From: Treponema sp.
Lineage (GTDB): Bacteria > Spirochaetota > Spirochaetia > Treponematales > Treponemataceae
Direction: 5' to 3'
DNA length: 42,579 nucleotides
NCBI GenBank assembly: GCA_017469785.1
Contig: JAFUFU010000023.1
Span: forward strand, 1-42,579
Shown in pieces: positions 18,167-26,204 of this stretch. Every line of letters starts with the position of its first letter. The stretch's first letter is position 1. The notes beneath the pieces were generated by a model. That model did no database searches. It had not been told where the DNA came from and saw nothing but the letters and a program-made list of their open reading frames with translations. Made by a program: the position numbers and the translations under genes.

Positions 18167-20563
18167 ATGAAAGTAAAAAAGATTAATGACTGGTTTGAAA
18201 AGTTCGGGCGGTTTGAAGTGAAGCATCGCTGGGCTTTTCTTATCTGTCTGATTGTCGTTACGGTTGTCGGGTCTTTCGGCCTTAGCCGCCTTAAACTAGA
18301 CAATGGTGAAGAAGACTGGTTTGACGACTGGGAAACTACAAAGCGTAATCAGGATCACTTTGAAGACATTTTCGGCTCAACGGACAGCCTGTTGGCTCAC
18401 ATCAAGGCGGACGATGTTTTTGACCCGGAAGTCCTTGCGATGATTGACCAGCTTGGAGACGAGCTTTTACAGAATGTTCCTTATGCCGGAAGCATTACTT
18501 CGCTCATGGAACTTTCGATTCCGATTGGTACGGAAGAGGGCTTTGAAGTTACAAGTCCTTTTGAAGATGGAGTGCCAGAGGACGCAGAAGAACTTGCACA
18601 AAAGAAGGCCTTTATTCTGAGCCGAGAGTCGCTTGTGAACACGCTTGTCAGTGCTGATGCGACCGAAACCTGGCTTATCGTAAATCTTGAGCAATATTCA
18701 GAAAATTTGACTGAAGCAATGGTAAAAATTGCGCCGCCTGCTATGAAGATTTTCAACGACCCCAAGTATAAATCTGATAAATGGGAAATCCGCCCGGCGG
18801 GCATGAGCTACACCGAGTTCGAGGAAGAAGCTGTGACCATGAATCAACTCGTGACCCGTATTTCACTTGGTTTTCTGGTAATGCTTGTCTGCCTGATAAT
18901 TTTTATCCGTTCTCTCCGCGGAATTGTAGTTCCTTCGATTTCAACAGTCGGTGCCCTTACAACAACGCTTGGTTTTTCCGGCTGGATGGGAATAAAGGGA
19001 AACAACTCAATGATTATGATTACCGTGCTTCTTTCGATGGCACTTGCGGTCGGCTATTCAGTTCACTATATCAACAGCTTTAAAATGCACTTCCGCAAGA
19101 CTGGAAAACGCAAGGAATCAATCGTAATGGGCGTGCGCGATTCAGGCTGGGCTTTGTTCTTTACTGTAATCACGACTATGGCGGGAATGCTTTCCTTTCT
19201 TTCTGCAGGAATCAAGCCGATGCGCTGGGTTGGCGGGATTACAGCCGCTACGGTCTTTGCAGTTTTTGCTTACATCATAATTCTTCTTCCGGTTCTCTAC
19301 AGTTTTGGAAAAGATAAGGAGCCTGAAGCGGACTTTGTGAATGCAGAAGGTGCGACAAAATCAGACTTGCGTGTTGAAGCGATGGGAAAATCAATCCTCA
19401 ACAAAAAATGGATTACCGTGATTCTTACGGTTCTTGTTTCCGCTCTTGTGATACCGGGGATTTTCAAAATCAAAGTGAACATGAACTACTCTGACATGAT
19501 GGGCGAGCGCACACCTTATATCAAGCGTCTTTTGGAAATCACAAGGAGCCAGCTTGGAAGCCAGTACGATTATGAAGTTCTGATTGAATATTCGGATGAG
19601 GACGCGATTAAAAATCCTCAGGTTCTCAAAAAAATGGACATTCTTGCCCAAAGAATCGGAAAACTGAGCCAGACAAAAGTTTCCAACGGAAAGCCGCGGG
19701 TTTCTTCGGTTACTAAAATCATTAAGGAAATGAACAGAACTTTGAACGAGGATGACCCGGCTTCCTACATCATTCCGGATAATCAGGATTTAGTAACGCA
19801 GATTATGTTCCTTTATGAAATTTCTGGTGGAACGGATTTGTATGATTACATCAGCAATGATTTCCGCGCGGCATATTTGAAAGTTGAACTTTCGGGCTAT
19901 GACGGCGAAGAAATTGTCAGGAATCTTGCGGAAGTCAAAAAATGGGTCGCAGAGCTTTTCCCGGATGCAGAAAATGCCGGCGTTGTCGGTGAAGTCGTTC
20001 AGTATGCCCAGATGAACGGAAAGCTTGTCCGCGGTTCAATCAAATCGATTGGAACTTCGCTGATTATAATTCTGGCTCTGCTTGTCCTTGCATTCACATC
20101 GATTAGAACCGGATTTATTGCGATGATTCCGAATATTGTGCCGATTGCGCTGATTGGCGGAATCATGGGCTACGCAGGCGTAAACCTGGACATGATTACC
20201 GCAATGATTATGCCGATGATTTTGGGAATTGCCGTTGACGACACGATTCATTTTACGAATCACATTAAATATCATTTCGAGCTTACCGGAAATTACAGAA
20301 GCGCAATAGAAAATTCATACCGCGAGATTGGAAAAACGATGATTATGACGACGATAATTCTCTGCGCCATGTTCGCGATTTTCCTTACAAGCACGATGAA
20401 TGTTCTGGTAAATATCGGCTGGCTTTCGGTAGTCGGCCTTGGAAGCGCACTGATTGCAGATTACACAATCACGCCGGTGCTGCTTTATATCACAAAACCT
20501 TTTGAAAAAGAAGCGGGCGTTGCGGGTAGGGAGCCGGTCGCCGACAGGCGAAGAAACTCGTGA
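18167..20563 (+). CDS. RND/MMPL-type exporter (HAE3 group)
   Basis: Inner-membrane exporter of 798 residues built from two similar halves, each with one N-terminal helix, a large periplasmic loop and a five-helix bundle, about 12 helices in total. Helix 1 (FLICLIVVTVVGSFGL) is followed by the typical LKLDNGEEDWF. The MMPL/SSD bundles are plain near residues 220-390 and 620-790, with GIAVDDTIHFTNH in the second. Substrates of this group include lipids and hydrophobic compounds. It is followed by a LolA-like protein and a beta-barrel, suggesting a lipid or lipoprotein trafficking system. The last ~13 residues (AGREPVADRRRNS) are encoded by a dispersed repeat, which also supplies the stop codon. 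Confidence 0.88.
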   Translation: MKVKKINDWFEKFGRFEVKHRWAFLICLIVVTVVGSFGLSRLKLDNGEEDWFDDWETTKRNQDHFEDIFGSTDSLLAHIKADDVFDPEVLAMIDQLGDELLQNVPYAGSITSLMELSIPIGTEEGFEVTSPFEDGVPEDAEELAQKKAFILSRESLVNTLVSADATETWLIVNLEQYSENLTEAMVKIAPPAMKIFNDPKYKSDKWEIRPAGMSYTEFEEEAVTMNQLVTRISLGFLVMLVCLIIFIRSLRGIVVPSISTVGALTTTLGFSGWMGIKGNNSMIMITVLLSMALAVGYSVHYINSFKMHFRKTGKRKESIVMGVRDSGWALFFTVITTMAGMLSFLSAGIKPMRWVGGITAATVFAVFAYIIILLPVLYSFGKDKEPEADFVNAEGATKSDLRVEAMGKSILNKKWITVILTVLVSALVIPGIFKIKVNMNYSDMMGERTPYIKRLLEITRSQLGSQYDYEVLIEYSDEDAIKNPQVLKKMDILAQRIGKLSQTKVSNGKPRVSSVTKIIKEMNRTLNEDDPASYIIPDNQDLVTQIMFLYEISGGTDLYDYISNDFRAAYLKVELSGYDGEEIVRNLAEVKKWVAELFPDAENAGVVGEVVQYAQMNGKLVRGSIKSIGTSLIIILALLVLAFTSIRTGFIAMIPNIVPIALIGGIMGYAGVNLDMITAMIMPMILGIAVDDTIHFTNHIKYHFELTGNYRSAIENSYREIGKTMIMTTIILCAMFAIFLTSTMNVLVNIGWLSVVGLGSALIADYTITPVLLYITKPFEKEAGVAGREPVADRRRNS

Positions 20564-20711
20564 GACGAGTTTCTAGGCGAGTCTCGGTGAAGGCTATGCC
20601 TGAACCGCAAACCACTGTGGAGATTTTAAGGGGCTTGCCCCTTAGGAGAAGGGGTAGCGAAAAAGACCGGAGCGAAGCGAGGACTTTGGCGCGAGGGGGA
20701 GACCTCCCCCT
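20524..20711 (+). repeat. Structured dispersed repeat, family 1, copy 1
   Basis: Starts with GGGTAGGGAGCCGG inside the exporter gene. It holds a 9-bp hairpin (20553-20573, GAAACTCGT/ACGAGTTTC), TAGGCGAGTCTCG, a small AGGC-TAT-GCCT hairpin (20591-20601), AAGGGGC-TT-GCCCCTT (20628-20643) and AGGGGGA-GACC-TCCCCCT (20694-20711). A reverse-oriented copy lies at about 33540-33805. It fills most of the gap between the exporter and the LolA-like gene. Confidence 0.75.
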
Positions 20712-20742
20712 TCAAAAACATTATTTAACAGGAGATTTCACA

Positions 20743-21543
20743 ATGAAAAAATCAATCGCATTAGCTTTCATCTTTCAGTTTTCAGTTTTCAGCTTTTTTG
20801 CACAGTCACTTACGGGCTACGAGATTATGAAAAAGGCAGATGAAGTTCCTGAGCCTGTAACATCATCTTCAACAGCAACTCTCACGATTCACACGAAAAA
20901 AGGTTCGGACAGAAAGCGCGAAGTCATCATGAAAAGCAAGGATTACGGAGATGTCAAAAAAGAAGTCATCGTCTTTGTGACGCCAAAAGATGTTTCTGGA
21001 ACCGGCTACCTGATGTTTGAGTACGAAGAAGATTCAAAGGGCAACAAAAAAGATTCTGACAACTGGCTTTATATGCCGGCGATGAAAAAGACACGCCGAA
21101 TTGCTTCGAGCGGCTCAGAAAGTGACGGAAGTTTTATGGGAACGGATTTTACTTACCGCGACATGGGAGACAGAAATCTTAACGACTACGATTACAAGCT
21201 TTTGGGCGAAGAAAGCGTGGACGGAACTGAATGTTACAAGGTTGAGTGCGTTGCAAAAGATAAAACTGAAAAAGACCCGCGATATATTTCTTACATCGCA
21301 AAATCTGATTTCATCCTGAGAAAGTGCGAGCTTTTTGACCGACAGAATCAGCTTCACCGCGTTCTGACCTGCACAAACTTTACGACAATCAAAGGCTTTA
21401 CGACAGCTCAGAGAATGAAAATGGAAAACGTTCAGAGCGGCACATGGTCACTTTTTGAGACTGCAAACATTGTTTACGACGGCGGTGACATCGATGATTC
21501 AATGCTTACTGTTGCCGCACTTGAAAAGGGAAGAATACGGTAG
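20743..21543 (+). CDS. LolA-like outer-membrane lipoprotein-sorting protein
   Basis: Periplasmic protein of 266 residues. A Sec signal (MKKSIALAFIFQFSVFSFFA) is followed by a beta-rich domain of the LolA-like group: EIMKKADEVPEPVTSSSTATLTI, GTGYLMFEYEED, NWLYMPAMKKTRRIASS, FMGTDFTYRDMGDR, and TECYKVECVAK. Members are usually encoded beside RND exporters and are thought to carry lipids or lipoproteins across the periplasm. The frame is open upstream to 20560, but those codons are repeat sequence; AACAGGAG and a clean signal peptide fix the ATG at 20743. It directly abuts the beta-barrel gene. Confidence 0.88.
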   Translation: MKKSIALAFIFQFSVFSFFAQSLTGYEIMKKADEVPEPVTSSSTATLTIHTKKGSDRKREVIMKSKDYGDVKKEVIVFVTPKDVSGTGYLMFEYEEDSKGNKKDSDNWLYMPAMKKTRRIASSGSESDGSFMGTDFTYRDMGDRNLNDYDYKLLGEESVDGTECYKVECVAKDKTEKDPRYISYIAKSDFILRKCELFDRQNQLHRVLTCTNFTTIKGFTTAQRMKMENVQSGTWSLFETANIVYDGGDIDDSMLTVAALEKGRIR

Positions 21544-22758
21544 ATGAAAAAACTTTGTATTTTTTTGACACTTGCATTTTCGCTAAGTTTGTTTGCCGAA
21601 GAAAATATCCGCTTTTCAGGAAATGTTGAAACTCTTTGGGGAGCAGGTTTGCCCTGGACAGACCGCGATACTGCAAGAGGCCGAATGACTTTGGGTGAAA
21701 CTTCATTTACCGGGAAAATTGATTCTTATTTCGGGAACAGTTCTGCTCTTGTTGAAGGTTCTGCTAAATACGACTCAATTGAAGATTCTGAGGATTTTTC
21801 GCTTTCCGAATGCTGGATGGATTATACTGCGGACTTTTGGGGAATGAGAATCGGACGGCAAAAAACTGCCTGGGGAAAGGCTGACGGAATCGACATAACA
21901 AACGTGATTTGCCCTAAAGATCTTTCGAGCCTTGCTGTTATGACGACAAATGAAAAGCTTGCAATTGACGCTATTCGTTTTTCTGTAAATGGAAATCAGT
22001 TTACGGCTGACGCATACTGGATTCCCTTTTTTACGCCGGCAAAACTTTCGGATGCAAAATTTGAAAAACCTGAATCAAAATTGTCGAATGGCGAGGGCGG
22101 CTTGAAACTTTCGGGATATTTTTCTGTGCTGGATTTTTCGTTCTACGGATTTTACGGGTGGGACGATATGCCTTTTTTGGATTACACAATGTCTTCTGAG
22201 GGCGTGAATGTGACTGGCGAATACAAGCGCATGGCAATGCTGGGAATAGACGCTGCCGTTCCAATCAAAGAAACAGTTCTGCGCATGGAAGCGGCTTTCT
22301 TCCCGAAGCGACATTTTCAAAAATCTAGCGGAATTATTATAGAAGAAAAAATGCTTTCATCGGAAACGGTTGATTCTTCACTTGAGCGTAACGAACTTTT
22401 TGCCCTTGCAGGTCTTGACTGGATGAAGGAAAGCTGGACAGTCACAGCCCAGTATTACTGCGATTACGTTTTTGGAGAGCTTGAAAATCTTGAGCGCGAA
22501 AAAGCCTTGCAGCACGGAGCGACTTTGAGCGTGTCAAAAAAACTTTTGTCGGATACGCTTGAATTAAGTTTCAGCGGAGTTCTCGGCTTGAATGATTTCG
22601 ACAGCTTCATAAAACCTGCTGTAACTTACAGTCTTTCGGATCAGATAAATCTTTCTGGCGGGGCTTACATCTTTATTCCAGGCCCGGACCGTGATGGTCA
22701 GTACGGCTCATACAAGGATTTAAGCACGGGTTATGTAAGATGTAAATTCAGTTTTTAG
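21544..22758 (+). CDS. Predicted outer-membrane beta-barrel protein
   Basis: Protein of 404 residues with a Sec signal (MKKLCIFLTLAFSLSLFA) and a body of alternating hydrophobic and polar residues typical of barrel strands (IRFSGNVETLWGAG, WGMRIGRQKTAWGKADG, LKLSGYFSVLDFSFYGFYGWDD), ending in an aromatic residue (GYVRCKFSF) as barrels do. The RQKTAWGKAD segment recalls DUF1302/porin-like proteins linked with RND-LolA sets. The ATG directly follows the previous stop (TAGATG). With the exporter and LolA-like protein it would complete a three-layer envelope pathway under TetR control. Cargo unknown. Confidence 0.8.
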   Translation: MKKLCIFLTLAFSLSLFAEENIRFSGNVETLWGAGLPWTDRDTARGRMTLGETSFTGKIDSYFGNSSALVEGSAKYDSIEDSEDFSLSECWMDYTADFWGMRIGRQKTAWGKADGIDITNVICPKDLSSLAVMTTNEKLAIDAIRFSVNGNQFTADAYWIPFFTPAKLSDAKFEKPESKLSNGEGGLKLSGYFSVLDFSFYGFYGWDDMPFLDYTMSSEGVNVTGEYKRMAMLGIDAAVPIKETVLRMEAAFFPKRHFQKSSGIIIEEKMLSSETVDSSLERNELFALAGLDWMKESWTVTAQYYCDYVFGELENLEREKALQHGATLSVSKKLLSDTLELSFSGVLGLNDFDSFIKPAVTYSLSDQINLSGGAYIFIPGPDRDGQYGSYKDLSTGYVRCKFSF

Positions 22759-22775
22759 ATGGAAGTTTTTCCCCA

Positions 22776-22804
22776 TTGAAAAATCTCTAAAAAGACATTA
22801 TCTT
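22776..22804 (+). promoter_or_regulatory. Candidate promoter of the NifU-like/GGGtGRT operon
   Basis: TTGAAA (22776-22781), 17 nt, TATCTT (22799-22804), giving a leader of about 194 nt. Both boxes are moderate matches. Confidence 0.35.
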
Positions 22805-22843
22805 ATAAAGAATGATTGGAAACGCGTCTTTCGGAAATGACTG

Positions 22844-22876
22844 TCTGCAGGTTTAATTTTCTTGAAAACTTGCAGA
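22844..22876 (+). promoter_or_regulatory. Hairpin in the NifU-like leader
   Basis: TCTGCAGGTTT (22844-22854) pairs with AAACTTGCAGA (22866-22876), 11 bp with one G-U pair and an 11-nt loop. There is no T run, so it is more likely a leader structure than a terminator. I see no known riboswitch consensus. The rest of 22759-23004 has only an AAGGAG at 22993-22998. Confidence 0.35.
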
Positions 22877-23004
22877 GCGGCTGAGTCATGGGTTTAAGCA
22901 AATTATGCCTTGACCGGGCGTATTGTGGCTAATGAGTTTTTTTCCCTTCTGATTCGTTCTCCATTCAAAATCAATTTTCTCATCTTATTTGTAAGGAGCA
23001 ATTC

Positions 23005-23706
23005 ATGACTTACACTGCAGAAGTGGAACATATGTGTCCTTTGGCTAAGGGCGCATATCATGGTCCGGCCCCAATCCCTGAAGAGGGCGAGTGGGTTCAG
23101 GTTAAAAAAATCGAAGATGTATCTGGCTTCACACACGGTATCGGCTGGTGTGCACCTCAGCAGGGCGCATGCAAACTTTCTTTGAACGTTAAAAACGGCA
23201 TCATCGAAGAGGCGCTTGTCGAAACAATCGGCTGCTCTGGCATGACCCACTCAGCTGCTATGGCTTCAGAAATCCTCATCGGAAAAACTTTGCTTGAGGC
23301 CCTCAACACTGACCTCGTTTGCGACGCTATCAACACTGCTATGCGCGAGCTTTTCATGCAGATTGTTTACGGCCGCTCTCAGTCAGCTTATTCTAAAGAC
23401 GGTCTTAAAGTCGGCGCTTCTCTCGAAGACTTGGGTAAAAACCTCCGCTCTCAGGTCGGAACTATGTTCGCTACCCGCAAAACAGGTCCTCGCTACCTCG
23501 AAATGACAGAAGGTTATGTTGAGACTTGCGCAATCGACAAGGACAACCAGATTATCGGTTACAACTGTATCAACTTTGGTAAATTGATGGATGCTCTTAA
23601 AGCTGGCGTTGAGCCAAAAGAGGCTATCGAGAAGGCTCGCACACACTATGGCCGTGTAACAGCTGATCAGGGCATGGTTCGCCTTATTGACCCAAGAAAG
23701 GAGTAG
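23005..23706 (+). CDS. NifU/IscU-like iron-sulfur scaffold-related protein
   Basis: Protein of 233 residues. The central part resembles IscU/NifU scaffolds: GIGWCAPQQGACKLSLNV aligns with the first scaffold Cys region, and ETIGCSGMTHSAAMASEILIGKTLLEAL matches the second (Cys77). The third scaffold Cys near the C-terminus is not obvious, and N- and C-terminal extensions are present, so it is not a standard IscU. It is followed after 3 bp by the GGGtGRT protein; this pairing is known from clostridia and treponemes but has no firm function that I know of. Codon use (many CTC, CGC, GCT) differs from neighbours and suggests high expression. Bases 23009-23031 are the target complementary to the enolase leader. 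Confidence 0.82.
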   Translation: MTYTAEVEHMCPLAKGAYHGPAPIPEEGEWVQVKKIEDVSGFTHGIGWCAPQQGACKLSLNVKNGIIEEALVETIGCSGMTHSAAMASEILIGKTLLEALNTDLVCDAINTAMRELFMQIVYGRSQSAYSKDGLKVGASLEDLGKNLRSQVGTMFATRKTGPRYLEMTEGYVETCAIDKDNQIIGYNCINFGKLMDALKAGVEPKEAIEKARTHYGRVTADQGMVRLIDPRKE

Positions 23707-23709
23707 AAA

Positions 23710-24747
23710 ATGGCATTATTTGAAGATTTCGCAGGCCGCATTCCTCAGGTGAATAAGGCTCTTAAAGAATATGGATTCAAAGAGGGCGAGGCTGGTCTTA
23801 ACGAAGCTCGTGACCTCTGCAAAGCTCGTGGTTTCGATCCTTACGAGATTTGTCAGTCTACACAGCAGATTTGTTTCGAGGACGCTAAATGGGCTTATGT
23901 TCTCGGTTCAGCAATCGCTATCAAAGAAGCAGAGAAAACTGGCGACAAAACAGGCTCTACGGCGGCCGCTAACATCGGTAAGGGCTTGCAGGCTTTCTGT
24001 TTGCCAGGTTCTGTAGCTGATGACCGCAAAGTCGGCCTCGGACACGGAAACTTGGGCGCTCGTCTTCTTTCTGAGGAGACCCAGTGCTTCGCATTCCTTG
24101 CTGGTCACGAGTCATTCGCTGCCGCTGAGGGCGCAATCAAAATCGCCGCTAACGCTAACAAAGTCCGCAAGAACAAGCTCCGCGTTATCTTGAACGGTCT
24201 CGGAAAAGACGCCGCTCAGATTATCTCTCGAATCAACGGCTTCACTTACGTTCAGACAAAATTCGACTACTTCAACGGCGAGGGTACAGACAAGGCTCTC
24301 ACAGTCGTTAAGGAAGTTCCTTACGGTTCAAATCCTGACCGCCTCATCGTAAAATGCTACGGCGCAGACGATGTACGCGAAGGCGTTGCAATCATGTGGC
24401 ACGAGGATGTTGATGTTTCTATCACAGGAAACTCTACGAACCCGACCCGCTTCCAGCACCCGGTCGCAGGCACTTACAAAAAAGAGCGCCTCCTCGCTGG
24501 TAAAAAATACTTCTCTGTAGCGAGTGGCGGAGGGACCGGCCGAACTTTGCACCCTGATAACATGGCTGCAGGCCCTGCTTCTTACGGCTTCACAGATACT
24601 TTGGGTCGTATGCACTCAGACGCTCAGTTCGCCGGCAGCTCTTCAGTTCCGGCTCACGTCGAAATGATGGGCTTCATGGGCATGGGTAACAACCCGATGG
24701 TAGGTTGTACAGTAGCTTGTGCTGTAGCTGTAGCAGGAAGCTTCTAG
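23710..24747 (+). CDS. GGGtGRT family protein
   Basis: Protein of 345 residues named after its signature, seen here as VASGGGTGRTLHPDNM (around residue 270). Other conserved-looking blocks are ARGFDPYEICQSTQQICFEDAKWAY, AANIGKGLQAFCLPGSVADDRKVGLGHGNLGARLL and GMGNNPMVGCTVACAVAV. Several Cys residues are spread through it, compatible with a cofactor or cluster, but no known catalytic motif is seen. It forms a tight operon with the NifU-like gene and shares its biased codon use, so it is probably abundant. Function unknown. A strong bidirectional terminator follows. Confidence 0.85.
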   Translation: MALFEDFAGRIPQVNKALKEYGFKEGEAGLNEARDLCKARGFDPYEICQSTQQICFEDAKWAYVLGSAIAIKEAEKTGDKTGSTAAANIGKGLQAFCLPGSVADDRKVGLGHGNLGARLLSEETQCFAFLAGHESFAAAEGAIKIAANANKVRKNKLRVILNGLGKDAAQIISRINGFTYVQTKFDYFNGEGTDKALTVVKEVPYGSNPDRLIVKCYGADDVREGVAIMWHEDVDVSITGNSTNPTRFQHPVAGTYKKERLLAGKKYFSVASGGGTGRTLHPDNMAAGPASYGFTDTLGRMHSDAQFAGSSSVPAHVEMMGFMGMGNNPMVGCTVACAVAVAGSF

Positions 24748-24758
24748 TGAGAATTCCT

Positions 24759-24788
24759 CACAGAGTTTAGGAGTGCACAGAGAGCACT
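24759..24788. repeat. Degenerate CACAGAG/CTCTGTG repeat
   Basis: CACAGAGTTTAGGAGTGCAC followed by AGAGAGCAC; GTGC and GCAC can pair. It is a loose inverse relative of the units at 24871-24907 and of the 13480-13590 repeat. Confidence 0.4.
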
Positions 24789-24797
24789 CTTAGGCTC

Positions 24798-24858
24798 AAA
24801 AATAAAGCCTCAGTCGCATTGCTTTTAAAGGCAGTGGGACTGAGGCATTTTATTTTGT
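24798..24858. terminator. Bidirectional terminator between the GGGtGRT and M20 genes
   Basis: GCCTCAGTC (24807-24815) pairs perfectly with GACTGAGGC (24838-24846); the stem continues as GCATTGC/GCAGTGG with one mismatch and one G-U pair, and the loop is TTTTAAAG. An A-rich run before it and a T-rich run after it let it work for both convergent genes. Confidence 0.85.
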
Positions 24859-24870
24859 TACTATAAAAAT

Positions 24871-24907
24871 ATCTCTGTGAACTCTGTGCCTATCTGTGGA
24901 TTTTTTA
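24871..24907. repeat. CTCTGTG/ATCTGTGG dispersed repeat
   Basis: ATCTCTGTGAACTCTGTGCC followed by TATCTGTGG and a T run. The 15-base core CTGTGCCTATCTGTG is also present, inverted, at 13483-13497. Family of short intergenic repeats. Confidence 0.6.
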
Positions 24908-24934
24908 TTTCCCCTGCGAAATGCTCGTTGTGGA

Positions 24935-26095
24935 TTATTTTAGATAGTCCAGGGCGTATTGCACGTGGAGGGCGGCGGCATAAGCGTAGCATGTTTCAGC
25001 CAAGTCAAAATGCTCGTTGTGATGGTCGTGGCTCGTCCTTTCTCCGTCTGATGAGCCGACATGGACGTAGCAGCCCGGAGCTTTTCTGAAATAGTCGGCG
25101 AAATTGTCCGCCATGAATCTTTTTTCTATTCCCGTAATCACGTTTTCTTTTCCGAATATTTTTTCTGCCGAGGTGATGACTTCTTTCGTGCTTTCTTCGT
25201 CGTTGTTGACGGGGTCGCACAGGTCGTCGATGAAAATCTCTGAGCTTCCGCCGTATTCTTTGGCCGTGTTGCTGGCGATTTCTGTGACGGCTTTTTGAAG
25301 TTTTTCCCTTGTTTCTTTCGTGAATGTGCGGATTGTGCCTTCAAGCTCTGCGTCTCCCGCTATGATGTTGTAGCTCGTGCCTGATTCAATTCTGCCGACG
25401 CCAATCAAGGCTCCTTCTGCGGGATTAACCAGCCGGGAAACGACGGTCTGTAGCTTTGTGGCGGTGAGAGATGCGATGAAGAGGGCGTCAATTCCCTGGT
25501 CCGGGCATGTGATGTGGGCGGATTTTCCTGAGACCGTGATTTTGAAGCGGTCGCAGCTTGCCATGTCGGCTCCGCTTCTGATTCCCACTGTGCCGACTGG
25601 AAGGGAAGACTGGAAGTGAATCCCGAAGCAACGGTCCGCTGTATCGAGAATTCCCGCATCAATGATGTCCCTGGCGCCTTTTCCGATTTCTTCGGCGGCC
25701 TGAAAAGCAAGGATTATTCGCCCCGTGAAATCATTTTTGTGCCGGATAAGGATTTTGGCGGCTCCAAGAAGGGATGCCGTGTGTCCGTCGTGTCCGCAGG
25801 CGTGCATTATGCCCTTGTTCTGGCTTTTGTAGGGAACGTCGTTTGCCTCTTGAATGGGAAGGGCATCAATGTCGGCCCTGAGAAGGAGCGTTTTTCCTTT
25901 TTTGCCGGAATCTATTGTGGCGATGACGTTCGTATCACCGACGCGGACATGGTCCAGACCGATTTTGTCCAGTTCTTCTTCGATTTTTTTACTTGTATTG
26001 AATTCCTGCAAACCCAATTCAGGATGGGCATGGAAATAATTCCGCAAGTCCACCATATATGGGGTCAAGTTACGCGTTTCATCAAGAATTTTCAT
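24935..26095 (-). CDS. M20-family amidohydrolase (N-acyl-amino-acid deacylase type)
   Basis: Metal-dependent amidohydrolase of 386 residues of the M20D group (hippurate hydrolase, N-acetyl-diaminopimelate deacetylase, IAA-amino acid hydrolase relatives). Metal motifs are MHACGHDGHTA, QAAEEIGKGARDIIDAG, GIHFQ and the C-terminal THDHHNEHFD-like block (TSHDHHNEHFD). It would free amino acids from N-acyl or amide conjugates in the cytoplasm. AAAGGAG precedes the ATG. It is divergent from metN-metI, and its likely promoter shares box elements with theirs, so the importer and enzyme may act on the same compounds. The exact substrate cannot be read. Confidence 0.9.
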   Translation of the reverse strand: MKILDETRNLTPYMVDLRNYFHAHPELGLQEFNTSKKIEEELDKIGLDHVRVGDTNVIATIDSGKKGKTLLLRADIDALPIQEANDVPYKSQNKGIMHACGHDGHTASLLGAAKILIRHKNDFTGRIILAFQAAEEIGKGARDIIDAGILDTADRCFGIHFQSSLPVGTVGIRSGADMASCDRFKITVSGKSAHITCPDQGIDALFIASLTATKLQTVVSRLVNPAEGALIGVGRIESGTSYNIIAGDAELEGTIRTFTKETREKLQKAVTEIASNTAKEYGGSSEIFIDDLCDPVNNDEESTKEVITSAEKIFGKENVITGIEKRFMADNFADYFRKAPGCYVHVGSSDGERTSHDHHNEHFDLAETCYAYAAALHVQYALDYLK

Positions 26096-26129
26096 AAAGG
26101 CTCCTTTTTAATATTTGTTTTTTTATCTA

Positions 26130-26194
26130 TTGACAGACTAGGTAAATCAATTTATAACTAGTATATCAAAATAAAACCTACTAATCTACTAGGA
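26130..26194 (+). promoter_or_regulatory. metNI promoter with three-box regulatory element
   Basis: TTGACA (26130-26135), 17 nt, TATAAC (26153-26158). Boxes: ACTAGG at 26138 in the spacer, CCTACT at 26177 and ACTAGG at 26188 in the leader; the last two form an imperfect palindrome. The same boxes stand at the same distances at 33814, 33853 and 33864. On the minus strand a TTGATT-17-GATAAA promoter for the M20 gene includes the first box. Confidence 0.65.
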
Positions 26195-26204
26195 AAGAGT
26201 AAAA

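Noticed and set aside
20560..20742. Long N-terminal extension of the LolA-like gene
   Set aside because: These codons are repeat sequence with several hairpins; AACAGGAG and a clean signal peptide put the start at 20743.
22844..22876. Known riboswitch upstream of the NifU-like gene
   Set aside because: A hairpin is present but no consensus core of a known class could be recognised.
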